Source: Brachionus koreanus (Eukaryota; Rotifera; Eurotatoria; Ploima; Brachionidae). From it: 16,329 nt of DNA. The position numbers were made by a program, and so were the translations under genes. The notes under the pieces were generated by a model. That model worked only from the letters and a program-made list of their open reading frames with translations. It had not been told where the DNA came from and did not search any database. Shown here piece after piece: positions 9,601 through 16,101 of this stretch. Position 1 is the first letter of the stretch, and each line of letters opens with the position of its first letter. Location of the stretch: contig PJRA01000519.1 of NCBI GenBank assembly GCA_016987375.1, forward strand, positions 634,619 through 650,947. Direction: 5' to 3'.

Positions 9601-11003
9601 TTTTTAAAATTTTTTTTCAATGAAAATAAAATCTTCTTGCTATAAAAATTAAATTATTCTATAAAATTAATGTTTTTGATTTAATATTTTTAATGATGAT
9701 TGAAAAAAAATAATTAAATATGATTAAATCTATTGTATAAAAAAAACAAAAAAATTAAGAAACAAAAGTGGTTCAAAAGACTCCTCTGGCCTTTGAGTGT
9801 TAAATATAAGTTTAAATAATCGTGTTATTTATAATTTGTGTATGATGCCAATTAGCCCAAAAATTTGACTCACCCATTTAGATGAATGAAAATCTATGTC
9901 ATATTTTGGGTCAAAAGGGTTATCTGGGTGAATTTTTAGAATAAGATGATGAAACCCTGTTTGCCCCTTTACTTAAGGAATACAACCCATTAACGATCAC
10001 CATCTTGTTTATTTAAAAATGTAAAAATTTTTTTTCTAATATTTTTTAAAATATTTTTTTCTTTAACTTAAGATAAGCGAGCAGCCTATTTAAGTTGGTT
10101 GAAATCTAACATTTTCGTTGAAAAAAACACCCGAAATCAAATTAAATTTTCGACTTAATCTTGCTAATTGCCACAGGAGTTTTTTTGAGTTTATGATTAA
10201 CCCTCAGGAAGATTAGCAAATATAAAACAAAACAGTTTTATCTTAGGGACCCTAAAAAATATAAAAATTATAGAGATCTAAGATGCTAATAAAGAAAACT
10301 TTTCAAAAGTTTTCACCTGGTTTACACTTCAAATAATAACTCCATGTTCCAATATATACTAAATTAAATCTAAATTTATTAATATTTTATTCTAATAGAA
10401 CAATCATAATATAAATTTGAAAAATTTCGAATAAAAAGCTAAAAAAATCTTATTCATTAATATATATTAAAAAAAATAATGGTATTAGCAGTAAATTAGC
10501 TGTTAAATGTTGCAATTTCAAATTAATACTACTGATATTCCCAATAAAACTTTGAAATTTTTAGGTTTTTATTCAATTTTGAAATTAAAATCCAGAAAAA
10601 TTCAAGATATTTTAAGTCTACTTATTTTTCTTTCCTGTTAAATTGGCTTTTCTTGTCTCTTAAATAACTCTAAGTTAACATTTTTTAACCTAATTAAATT
10701 AATATTTACCTTTTTCTTTTATTAAATTAAAACGAGTGAACCAAAAATTTAAAATAATTTTACTCTTGGCAATTTTTGTGAAAGACAAAAAAGTCATGAT
10801 ATGTAAATAATATTTTATTAGTTTATTATTATTATTATATATGTTTATGTTTATTATTATATTTAGAATAGAAAAAGGAAATTCTATACTTAAAAAGGTA
10901 ATTCCTAAACAATATTATCTAAATGAAAAATAAAATATTTAAAATTCTATTTTCTATATTCTATTTTTGAATCTATTTTTTTAATGAACATTTAACTTTA
11001 TAT
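9601..11003. other. AT-rich intergenic DNA, no recognisable gene
   Basis: No supported coding frame. Slightly more complex sequence at 9770-10260 includes an imperfect inverted repeat around CACCCA/TGGGTG (9859-9939) and a short minus-strand open stretch near 9940-10010 that I cannot identify. TTA-rich repeats lie at 10818-10862. Confidence 0.55.
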
Positions 11004-11189
11004 TTTTTGAGTGTATTATCAAAAATTGGCCTAAAATTAACCCAAAAAAGAAATGAAAGCAATAATCTTTCATGTAAAATTTATCAAAAATAAAAGCAAA
11101 ATAATTTTTAAAATTAAACAAAAATATTTAAATAAGATAAATTATTAAATATTAAAAGTTATAATCTGTTTTAAAAACTTTTTAAATTA

Positions 11190-11211
11190 TTTAAAGCAGA
11201 TTTAAAGCAGA
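11190..11211. repeat. Two perfect tandem copies of an 11-bp unit
   Basis: TTTAAAGCAGA is repeated twice exactly. It lies in the part of the long copy that is missing from the short copy of the 11-12 kb duplication. Confidence 0.9.
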
Positions 11212-11436
11212 TCTTATTTTCATGAAAATCTTTCTAATAATAAAAGATTTGGAATAATAAGCAAAAAAATTGTTCTCTTTAATTTTGCAATTAAATGTAT
11301 CCTCTTTTGAAGTCTTCAAGCGAACTTTTCTAAATTTAGCTATTTTAATAATGAATAAATTGTAAGAACATAGTATGACAAGACTTATTTTAATCAGAAC
11401 TCAATCAAAAATAAATTAATTTTAGAGCAAATAAAT

Positions 11437-11495
11437 TAAGAGATCTATTTTTACGAATATCATAAAAAATGATACTACTAAGAAAAGATCTCTTA
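11437..11495. repeat. Nested inverted repeat (potential hairpin)
   Basis: The outer arms TAAGAGATCT (11437-11446) and AGATCTCTTA (11486-11495) are perfect reverse complements. Inside them, TATCAT (11458-11463) pairs with ATGATA (11469-11474) around an A5 loop. The block is duplicated at 12193-12251, where one G-to-T change damages the outer pairing. Confidence 0.8.
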
Positions 11496-11998
11496 GGAAA
11501 TTTTCAATTTGGATAATGAAGCTAATGACTATCCGTTACATAAGTATGAGCCGATAATTCAATCAACAACCTTTTAGAATTTTAGCAATAAGTTTCTTCC
11601 TTCTTTTTATTTTTATACTATATAAATAAAGAAAAAGCTAACAAGAAAAAGGAATCGATAAAGAGCTTCAAAAAGAATATAGATTAATTTAAACTGAATA
11701 AAAAAATTTTGGAATTTAACAAATACTTTTTTCACTTTAAATTTACTCAGCAATAATTCATCTATCTAAAAATAGTTTTGAATTTCTTCAATAGTTAATG
11801 AATAAAATAATGCGAGGTAAAGTCAATGAGATTTCGAGCTCATTTGGATTTAAAAACATTTAGTAGAAATAATAAGAAAATTAACTCTTAAAATATTCTT
11901 AATTTCATGTGACAAAAAAAACTTTAATTTGATTTTATTTTTACAAAAAAATCGGTTATCTATCTTAATTTATCAAATTTTAATTTTATTTTAATCTG

Positions 11999-12041
11999 AA
12001 GAAGCAGGATACAACTTTTTCAACATTTAGTACTGCTTCTT
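11999..12041. repeat. 9-bp inverted repeat with 25-bp loop
   Basis: AAGAAGCAG at 11999-12007 is the exact reverse complement of CTGCTTCTT at 12033-12041. It lies just upstream of the short duplication copy. No gene end is near enough to call it a terminator. Confidence 0.6.
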
Positions 12042-12073
12042 TTCTGGCTTATAAAACCTTAGATTAAAAATGA

Positions 12074-12261
12074 TTTTTGAGTGTATTATCAAAAATCGGC
12101 CTAAAATTAACCCAAAAATGATAAAAGATTTGGAATAATAAGCAAAAAAATTGTTCTCTTTAATTTTGCAATTAATTTTAGAGCAAATAAATTAAGAGAT
12201 CTATTTTTACGAATATCATAAAAAATGATACTATTAAGAAAATATCTCTTAGGAAATTTTC
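12074..12261 (+). repeat. Short, internally deleted copy of the local duplication
   Basis: These 188 bp consist of the three blocks of the 11.0-11.5 kb copy joined together, with three substitutions in about 186 aligned bases. The second join (at 12170-12175) falls in AATTAA, which is present at both edges of the missing 125 bp. The first join carries the two extra bases TG at 12119-12120. The missing stretches do not begin with GT and end with AG, so this is not a spliced copy. Confidence 0.93.
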
Positions 12262-13137
12262 TTAGCAAAATATACTTATTTTCATGTAATTAAAATTTAA
12301 AAGAAAAATTAACACAAAATGTCGGAAAAACCCCTACGAGTTTTGACTGTTAAAAAGACCAAAGGCTAAAAATTATTTTTAATATTAATTATCAAACTAT
12401 TTTAATATTTTATTTTTAAAAAACTTAATTGAATTAATATAATTGTTTTAGATTGTTTTATTACAAATTATTTTTCTGGTGAAAGCCATTTTTCTCAAAG
12501 ATTCTAAAATTTGCTTGATTTAGTTTACATATTCAATTATTATCATACTGAATGTTAAATCTTTTTTCCTAGCTATAAAATGGTATTCTCATTTATTTAA
12601 AAAAAAAAATTTTAACAATTAAAATTTGACCAAAAATTAAAAATTTATTGAATTTTTCACTATTTTTGAATGCTGATTCATAAATAGCCATTGGAATAGA
12701 TAACAAGACAAAATTCTTAACTAATTGATAAATTCACTTTATACAATTTTTTATTTTTTGGTCCAGAAATTTGAACCAAAAAAACAGCTAATTGTCATTA
12801 TAGATCGAGTAAATAGAAAATGTGAGACAAAAAAGTTTTATTAAAATCGAATGACTAGAATAAATTTTTCTAAAAAAAAATTTTTTTCGATGACTAAAAA
12901 AATTTGAAAAGAAAACAAAATGCTACAAAAAAAAACAGACAAAACTAACAAAATTGGACTATTTATGCAAAGAAAACATTTGACTGCCAAAATTAACCCC
13001 CGTTCATCGGTAAAAAAAAAATTCCATAAAAAGAAAAAACAAATTCGATTCTTTAAAAGAAAAAAAAAAGGAAGCTAAAAAAAAGAAGAGAGAGAGAAAG
13101 AAAAAGGCGATTCTTGGTCTAAAATTTAGAAAAAAAA
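12262..13137. other. AT-rich region downstream of the 13.1-kb gene
   Basis: No coding frame is supported. It should contain the 3' UTR of the minus-strand gene ending at 13138. The first minus-strand AATAAA I find lies at 12837-12842, about 300 nt past the stop. The plus strand of 13069-13106 is almost entirely purine (A/G runs with GAGAGAGA), so a transcript from the minus strand would carry a CT-rich tract just after its stop codon. Confidence 0.5.
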
Positions 13138-14064
13138 TTAAATAAAATTAAAATTAGAATTTTTATCATTCGAGGCTGTTAAATGGTACAAATCATTCAA
13201 TTGATCTAGTGGCAGGTTAACTTTGAGCAATTGTCCATGATCAATGTTTTCCAACGAGGATACATCAAGCGCTTCGTCTCGAATCTCAGGCGAGGTCGTA
13301 GTCACCGAGCTAGATCGTGACGATGAATGTGTCGATGTGTTAGTCTTTTTGTTGCTAAATCGTCGAGTACACTTTTCATTATCGTTCGAAGCAGCACTTA
13401 ATGCATTCTTAATTCGAATGGCTGTCGAGCGCAAAAAGTAATGCTTTCGAAATTCGAGATTATTGAGCGATTGAGACGGGCCGCTTTTGGCACTATTAGC
13501 ACTAGTCAGATCAATATTTTTGCTGCTGGGCTCAACGCGCCGCTTTTTCACAGCTAAGTCGGCGATCTCACTGCTGTCGTCTATAAAATGGTCTTGCGGT
13601 CCGCAAATGGGACTGATCGTGCTTAGAATACTTGGTCGCTTGGCCGGGACCGGTGCACCGCTGTTAGTAGACGAGCAGACCAGCGACGAGCCGGCTGTGG
13701 AGGACTCATCGTTCGACAAAGGACTAAATTTTTGCACTGGCGTCTGAAATATGTCATCGTCCAACTGGTTTATAAACTCGGACCGATTTATTGTCGAATT
13801 GACAAGGCGAAATTCTTCAGGAACAGCATTCTCTTTGCCGTATAGTTCATGTATTTTTTGCTCTAGGGTCAAACAGTACTTGTAAGCGGCGTTCAATTGA
13901 CATATACGCTTGTCTTTGCTGCGGCCGCGGGCTGTCGCTGGCGTGCTCAAGCACTGGGGCTCGAACGGCTCGTGCAAATAGGGCCTAAGGGCGCGAGCCA
14001 AACGCTCTGCGTTCCGAATTCGCTCAAGGTCTCTGCTCATTTTGGGAGTGGTACTCTCGCTCAT
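13138..14064 (-). CDS. Unrecognised Ser-rich, probably nuclear protein
   Basis: The frame encodes 308 aa from the ATG at 14064 (MSESTTPK, with AAA before the ATG), or 330 aa if the upstream mini-exon at 14162-14184 is spliced on. I do not recognise the family. In the 308-aa numbering, residues about 9-75 are charged and predicted helical: RDLERIRNAERLARALRPYL, then a Pro-containing linker, then SKDKRICQLNAAYKYCLTLE. The spacing of L-x-x-A-A-x-x-Y-x-x-x-L-E resembles the second helix of a helix-loop-helix, but the basic region is poor. A KEN tripeptide follows at 77-79 (a degron motif in APC/C substrates). Then come acidic DDDIF, Ser-Pro and Thr-Pro sites, the basic KKRR at 173-176 (nuclear-import type), and a long Ser/Thr-rich tail. 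Codon use and GC exceed the flanks, which supports real coding. A transcription or cell-cycle factor is possible but unproven. Confidence 0.75.
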   Translation of the reverse strand: MSESTTPKMSRDLERIRNAERLARALRPYLHEPFEPQCLSTPATARGRSKDKRICQLNAAYKYCLTLEQKIHELYGKENAVPEEFRLVNSTINRSEFINQLDDDIFQTPVQKFSPLSNDESSTAGSSLVCSSTNSGAPVPAKRPSILSTISPICGPQDHFIDDSSEIADLAVKKRRVEPSSKNIDLTSANSAKSGPSQSLNNLEFRKHYFLRSTAIRIKNALSAASNDNEKCTRRFSNKKTNTSTHSSSRSSSVTTTSPEIRDEALDVSSLENIDHGQLLKVNLPLDQLNDLYHLTASNDKNSNFNFI

Positions 14065-14107
14065 TTTGTCTATTAATCGATCACAGCTCAAACATATTTT
14101 GTCTGTT

Positions 14108-14161
14108 CTACAAAAAATTAGCACAGTATACTAGCCAGCATTTCAATTCCTACGAAGTCAC
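14108..14161 (-). other. Candidate 54-nt phase-2 intron, or trans-splice acceptor
   Basis: On the minus strand the segment begins GTGACT and ends TGCTAATTTTTTGTAG, with a CTAAT branch-site-like word 15-11 nt before the end and a T-rich tract before the AG. Its length and CTAAT word match the better supported 53-nt intron of the neighbouring FAM177 gene. The AG could instead accept a spliced leader if this animal uses trans-splicing. Confidence 0.45.
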
Positions 14162-14184
14162 CCATAGGACAAAATTTTGGTCAT
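14162..14184 (-). CDS. Candidate first coding mini-exon of the 13.1-kb gene
   Basis: ATG at 14184 followed by seven and two-thirds codons (MTKILSY plus GG) leads to GTGACT at 14161. Splicing to 14107 completes a Gly codon and continues in frame as TDKICLSCDRLIDK into the main exon. This start would avoid a short out-of-frame upstream ATG at 14095 (MFEL, stop). The residues are AT-rich and carry no known motif, so this stays a prediction. Confidence 0.42.
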
Positions 14185-14289
14185 AACAACAAATAAAAAA
14201 ATTATTTTTTTTTTAATTATTTTTTTTTAATAAACAAAAATTGGTTTTTAATTAAATAAAAAATAAAAAAATTAAAAAAAAAAATTAAA

Positions 14290-14822
14290 TTATTCTTTAT
14301 TTACAGGGACGGTTTTTTGGTCGAGAGTGTTGACGCCAACGACTATTTCCTCGGTAATGTCGTCCTGTTCCTCTTCTTGCTTGATGCGGTTGTACTCTTC
14401 TATTTCGTACAAAAATTTCGGCTGGGTAATGCCGAACCACCAGGCAAGCTTCTCTCCAATTGAGTCACACACTTGTACACTTTTGGTGGCGCTCTTCTGT
14501 GCCATGTACGCCATCCACGGCAGCCAAGTCATATTTTTCTAGTCAAAGCTAATATTAGCTCTAAAACTAAGTGTGCCAAATGAAGACTTACTGCTTGCAT
14601 GTCCATTTTTTCACGAGCCTCAGCCTCCTTGCGCCGCGCCTCCTCTTCGGCGCGCTCTTTTTCCTCCTCGTCCTCGCTGCACTCTTCGACAATGCCGTCG
14701 CCGCAGTGTATTATGCGGACGTTGCGTGGCCGCTGTGTCAAGTCGGTGCGCGACGTCGTCTCCATGTCTATTTGGAAATTTTGGCCATCGCCGTTTTGAC
14801 TCAAATTAGAAAAATTGTTCAT
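14290..14822 (-). CDS. FAM177-family protein, two exons
   Basis: Exon 1 is 14822-14592 and exon 2 is 14538-14290; joined in phase 0 they encode 159 aa. The FAM177 pattern is clear. Residues about 33-50 read RNVRIIHCGDGIVEECSEDE, matching the family's R-V-I-H-F-x-D-G-x-x-x-E-E-Y-S-x-D-E. An acidic/basic coiled segment ERAEEEARRKEAEAREK follows. Then TWLPWMAYM, SVQVCDSIGEKLAWWFGIT and QPKFLYEIEEYNRIKQEEE match T-W-x-P-Y, V-C-D-x-x-G-E-K-x-A-x-x-x-G-I-x-x-P-K-x-x-Y-x-I-D-E-Y. The human relative FAM177A1 is a Golgi-associated protein linked to neurodevelopmental disease; its biochemical role is not settled. The ATG at 14822 has an in-frame TAG directly upstream, although that AG could also be a splice acceptor. 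The protein is slightly shorter than vertebrate members and lacks their long tail. Family membership is secure. The A1/A2 type cannot be assigned. Confidence 0.92.
14296..14301 (-). promoter_or_regulatory. Poly(A) signal overlapping the last codons of FAM177
   Basis: The minus strand reads GTA AAT AAA GAA TAA at the end of the reading frame, so AATAAA sits a few bases before the stop codon. If used, the 3' UTR would be only about 10-25 nt. ATTAAA words further downstream are alternatives. Confidence 0.42.
14539..14591 (-). other. 53-nt intron of the FAM177 gene
   Basis: The minus strand begins GTAAGT and ends TTTGACTAG, with CTAAT inside. Removing it joins MDMQA to KNMTWLPW in phase 0 and restores the FAM177 family order. 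Two other AGs inside would each bring an in-frame stop. The frame on the intron side (AVSLHLAHL and onward) has no family similarity. Confidence 0.9.
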
Positions 14823-15503
14823 CTATATACAGAAACATATTGAACTAATTTAGCATTTTTATTTAAGAGTGATTAATTTAACTAGACACAAATTAGTCAA
14901 GTGTTATTTGAGAAAACAATGCGTTCATGAAATAAGCAAAAGTCGATGAAAGATGTAGATTGAAGTATACTCTGAGAAAAAAAGTTTTATCAAGACGCAC
15001 AGACTTTGTTCGAGAGTGTAAAAGCGCGAGAGAAAAAGTTTTAATGGGTAAAAAAGTGACTTGAACGACTTAAAAGAAGAAAAGCTTAAGACTAAATAAC
15101 TGTAATTTAAAACGCTAGAAATGACATAAAAATAAATAAATAGGCTCTTTTTTTTTTCTTTTTTTTTCTTTAACTTTAATCGATTTAGAAAAATTGAAAA
15201 AAAATTATTAATAAAAAATTAGAGAAGTTTATTTTTGTTCAAATTTATAATAATATAAAATTATGTCTTTAATTTTGATTAAAAAAATTTTAAATTTTAG
15301 TCACTAAAATTATTTCTATAATTTGGATTTTTTTTTTGTGTATCATAAAAATCTTTTTCGAGATAAGATAATTTTATTTTAAAAAAAACTTTAAACTTTA
15401 AAAAAATGAAATTTTATTTTGTAATTATGATAAAGAGATGTCGGTTTATAAACATATTTTGTTAATGAAAAAAAGCATATGCTAGTTTTTATTTTTTAAC
15501 TAG
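14823..15503. other. Intergenic region between divergent FAM177 (-) and U6 (+)
   Basis: It holds the presumed FAM177 promoter and 5' UTR. The part nearest FAM177 (14860-15110) is less AT-extreme, but I find no coding frame. 15130-15470 is mostly A/T runs. A palindrome AGCATATGCT at 15474-15483 sits 52-61 bp before the U6 start, where U6 genes carry their proximal sequence element. I cannot match it to a known PSE consensus. Confidence 0.5.
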
Positions 15504-15513
15504 TATATAATAA
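15504..15513 (+). promoter_or_regulatory. TATA box of the U6 gene
   Basis: TATATAATAA lies 31 to 22 bp before the first base of the U6 RNA, the position expected for the TATA element that directs Pol III to U6 promoters. AT richness makes chance occurrences likely, so position is the main support. Confidence 0.6.
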
Positions 15514-15534
15514 TCCAAAATAGCTAAACAAACT

Positions 15535-15550
15535 GTACCACTTCGGTGGT

Positions 15551-15590
<40 letters not shown>

Positions 15591-15640
15591 GGCCCCTGCG
15601 CAAGGATGACACGCAAAATCGTGAAGCGTTCCATATTTTT
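15535..15640 (+). ncRNA. U6: U6 spliceosomal snRNA
   Basis: U6 pairs with the 5' splice site and with U2 and helps form the catalytic core of the spliceosome. The 106-nt sequence is intact. A perfect 7-bp 5' stem (GTACCAC/GTGGTAC) closes a TTCG loop, followed by the invariant ATATACTAAAATTGGAACGA, the ACAGAGA box (15574-15580) that binds the 5' splice site, the AGC triad (15586-15588), the conserved GGCCCCTGCGCAAGGATGAC, and the telestem end TCGTGAAGCGTTCC with a T5 run. Only the 5' stem differs from the usual animal sequence, as is normal. The upstream TATA box supports an active Pol III gene. A retrotransposed copy is the alternative, because a broken LINE begins right after it. Confidence 0.97.
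15636..15640 (+). terminator. Pol III T-run terminator of U6
   Basis: TTTTT directly ends the U6 RNA, giving the 3' oligo-U tail. Another T7 run follows at 15648-15654 and could act as a backup. Confidence 0.8.
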
Positions 15641-15663
15641 ATTTCAATTTTTTTATTTCAATT
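15636..15663. repeat. Two perfect tandem copies of a 14-bp unit at the U6 3' end
   Basis: TTTTTATTTCAATT occurs twice in direct succession. The first copy includes the U6 terminator, and the second ends where similarity to the inverted LINE endonuclease fragment begins. Confidence 0.9.
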
Positions 15664-15838
15664 CTGAGCACACCTCGATGCTTCGGACATGGTTCTGACA
15701 TTCTAGCTTCCGATTCTACATCTATGTTTCACAGTAAATATCTCACTTTTCTGCTTCTTACTTCCACGAAGGTTTTTACTCTCAACTGTCATGACTGGAG
15801 TTGCATTGTCAATTGGGATGTTACTACTACTCTCTTGA
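15658..15838 (-). mobile_element. Inverted LINE 5' fragment: start of the APE-type endonuclease
   Basis: The minus-strand frame from an ATG at 15798 reads MTVESKNLRGSKKQKSEIFT, then VKHRCRIGS, a stop, NVRTMSEASRCAQN and a stop. R-I-G-x-W-N-V-R-T-M-x-x-A-x-x-x-A-Q is the standard beginning of the endonuclease domain of many non-LTR retrotransposons; here the Trp codon (TGG) has become TAG. Similarity stops abruptly near 15664, beside the 14-bp repeat that follows U6. The sequence from 15799 to 15838 is open in the same frame back to a TAA and may be element leader. Confidence 0.75.
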
Positions 15839-15897
15839 GATTATTTTTTGCTTCTTAATTTTTTTTGTAAATTTGTAATTCTTTATATGATTCATTT

Positions 15898-16101
15898 CAA
15901 GGCTTTAAGAACAAAAGATTGCGATGGATTGGGCATGTACTTTGAGTGAAAGAAAAAAGAATACTGAAAAAGGTGGGAAGACCTGTAGTAACATGGAGGT
16001 CAATCACGAAAGAGCTCATCAAAATGGTAATGACATGGGGAGAAGCAAGGATGACAGCGAAAAAAAAAGTAATTGCCCTATGGTCCACAAGGAGTAAATA
16101 A
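15898..16101 (+). mobile_element. LINE 3' fragment: C-terminal region of the pol ORF
   Basis: The plus-strand frame reads GFKNKRLRWIGHVL, a stop, VKEKRILKKVGRPVVTWRSI, TKELIKMVMTWGEARMTAKK and on to a TAA at 16099. R-L-R-W-x-G-H-V-L, then G-R-P-x-x-T-W-R-x-x-x-x-x-E-L and M-x-x-T-W-x-E-A-x-x-x-A is the familiar C-terminal signature of a large group of non-LTR pol proteins. One internal TGA and a contracted linker after GHVL show decay. It probably belongs with the inverted endonuclease fragment just before it, and to the same broad element type as the 2.0-kb relic. Confidence 0.82.

Larger units (their letters stand above)
11004..11505 (+). repeat. Long copy of a local duplication (source or fuller copy)
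   Basis: Three blocks here recur in order and in the same orientation at 12074-12261: 11004-11048 (45 bp, one difference), 11240-11294 (55 bp, identical) and 11420-11505 (86 bp, two differences). The 191 bp and 125 bp between the blocks are absent from the other copy. The strand symbol only denotes direct orientation. No coding frame spans it. Confidence 0.93.
14108..14289. other. Short AT-rich spacer between two tandem minus-strand genes
   Basis: The FAM177 stop codon and the first possible ATG of the next gene (14184) are only 105 bp apart. Most of that gap is A or T homopolymer, leaving little room for a separate conventional promoter. Several ATTAAA words occur on the minus strand here. 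Confidence 0.6.

Noticed and set aside
10818..10862. TTA/TTTATG-rich tract considered as a CRISPR-like or regulatory array
   Set aside because: It is ordinary triplet-type simple sequence without unique spacers, in an evidently eukaryotic genome.
11049..11419. Processed (spliced) retrocopy as the origin of the shorter duplication copy
   Set aside because: The missing 191 and 125 bp do not have GT-AG ends in either direction at any register allowed by the microhomology, and no coding frame or poly(A) tail is present.
13244..13747. Two plus-strand open frames inside the 13.1-kb gene
   Set aside because: They are antisense to a 308-codon frame, are short, and lack motifs.
14065..14124. N-terminal extension of the 13.1-kb protein to 14124
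   Set aside because: That extension also begins with GTG, and its first codons run through the TTTTTTGTAG acceptor. Either the ATG at 14064 or splicing from the mini-exon at 14184 is more credible.
14571..14843. Plus-strand open frames opposite FAM177 exon 1 (also 14573-14809, 14599-14799, 14327-14542)
   Set aside because: They are antisense shadows of FAM177 with hydrophobic or Ser/Arg-rich translations produced by the complementary codons. The minus strand has clear family similarity and a good intron.
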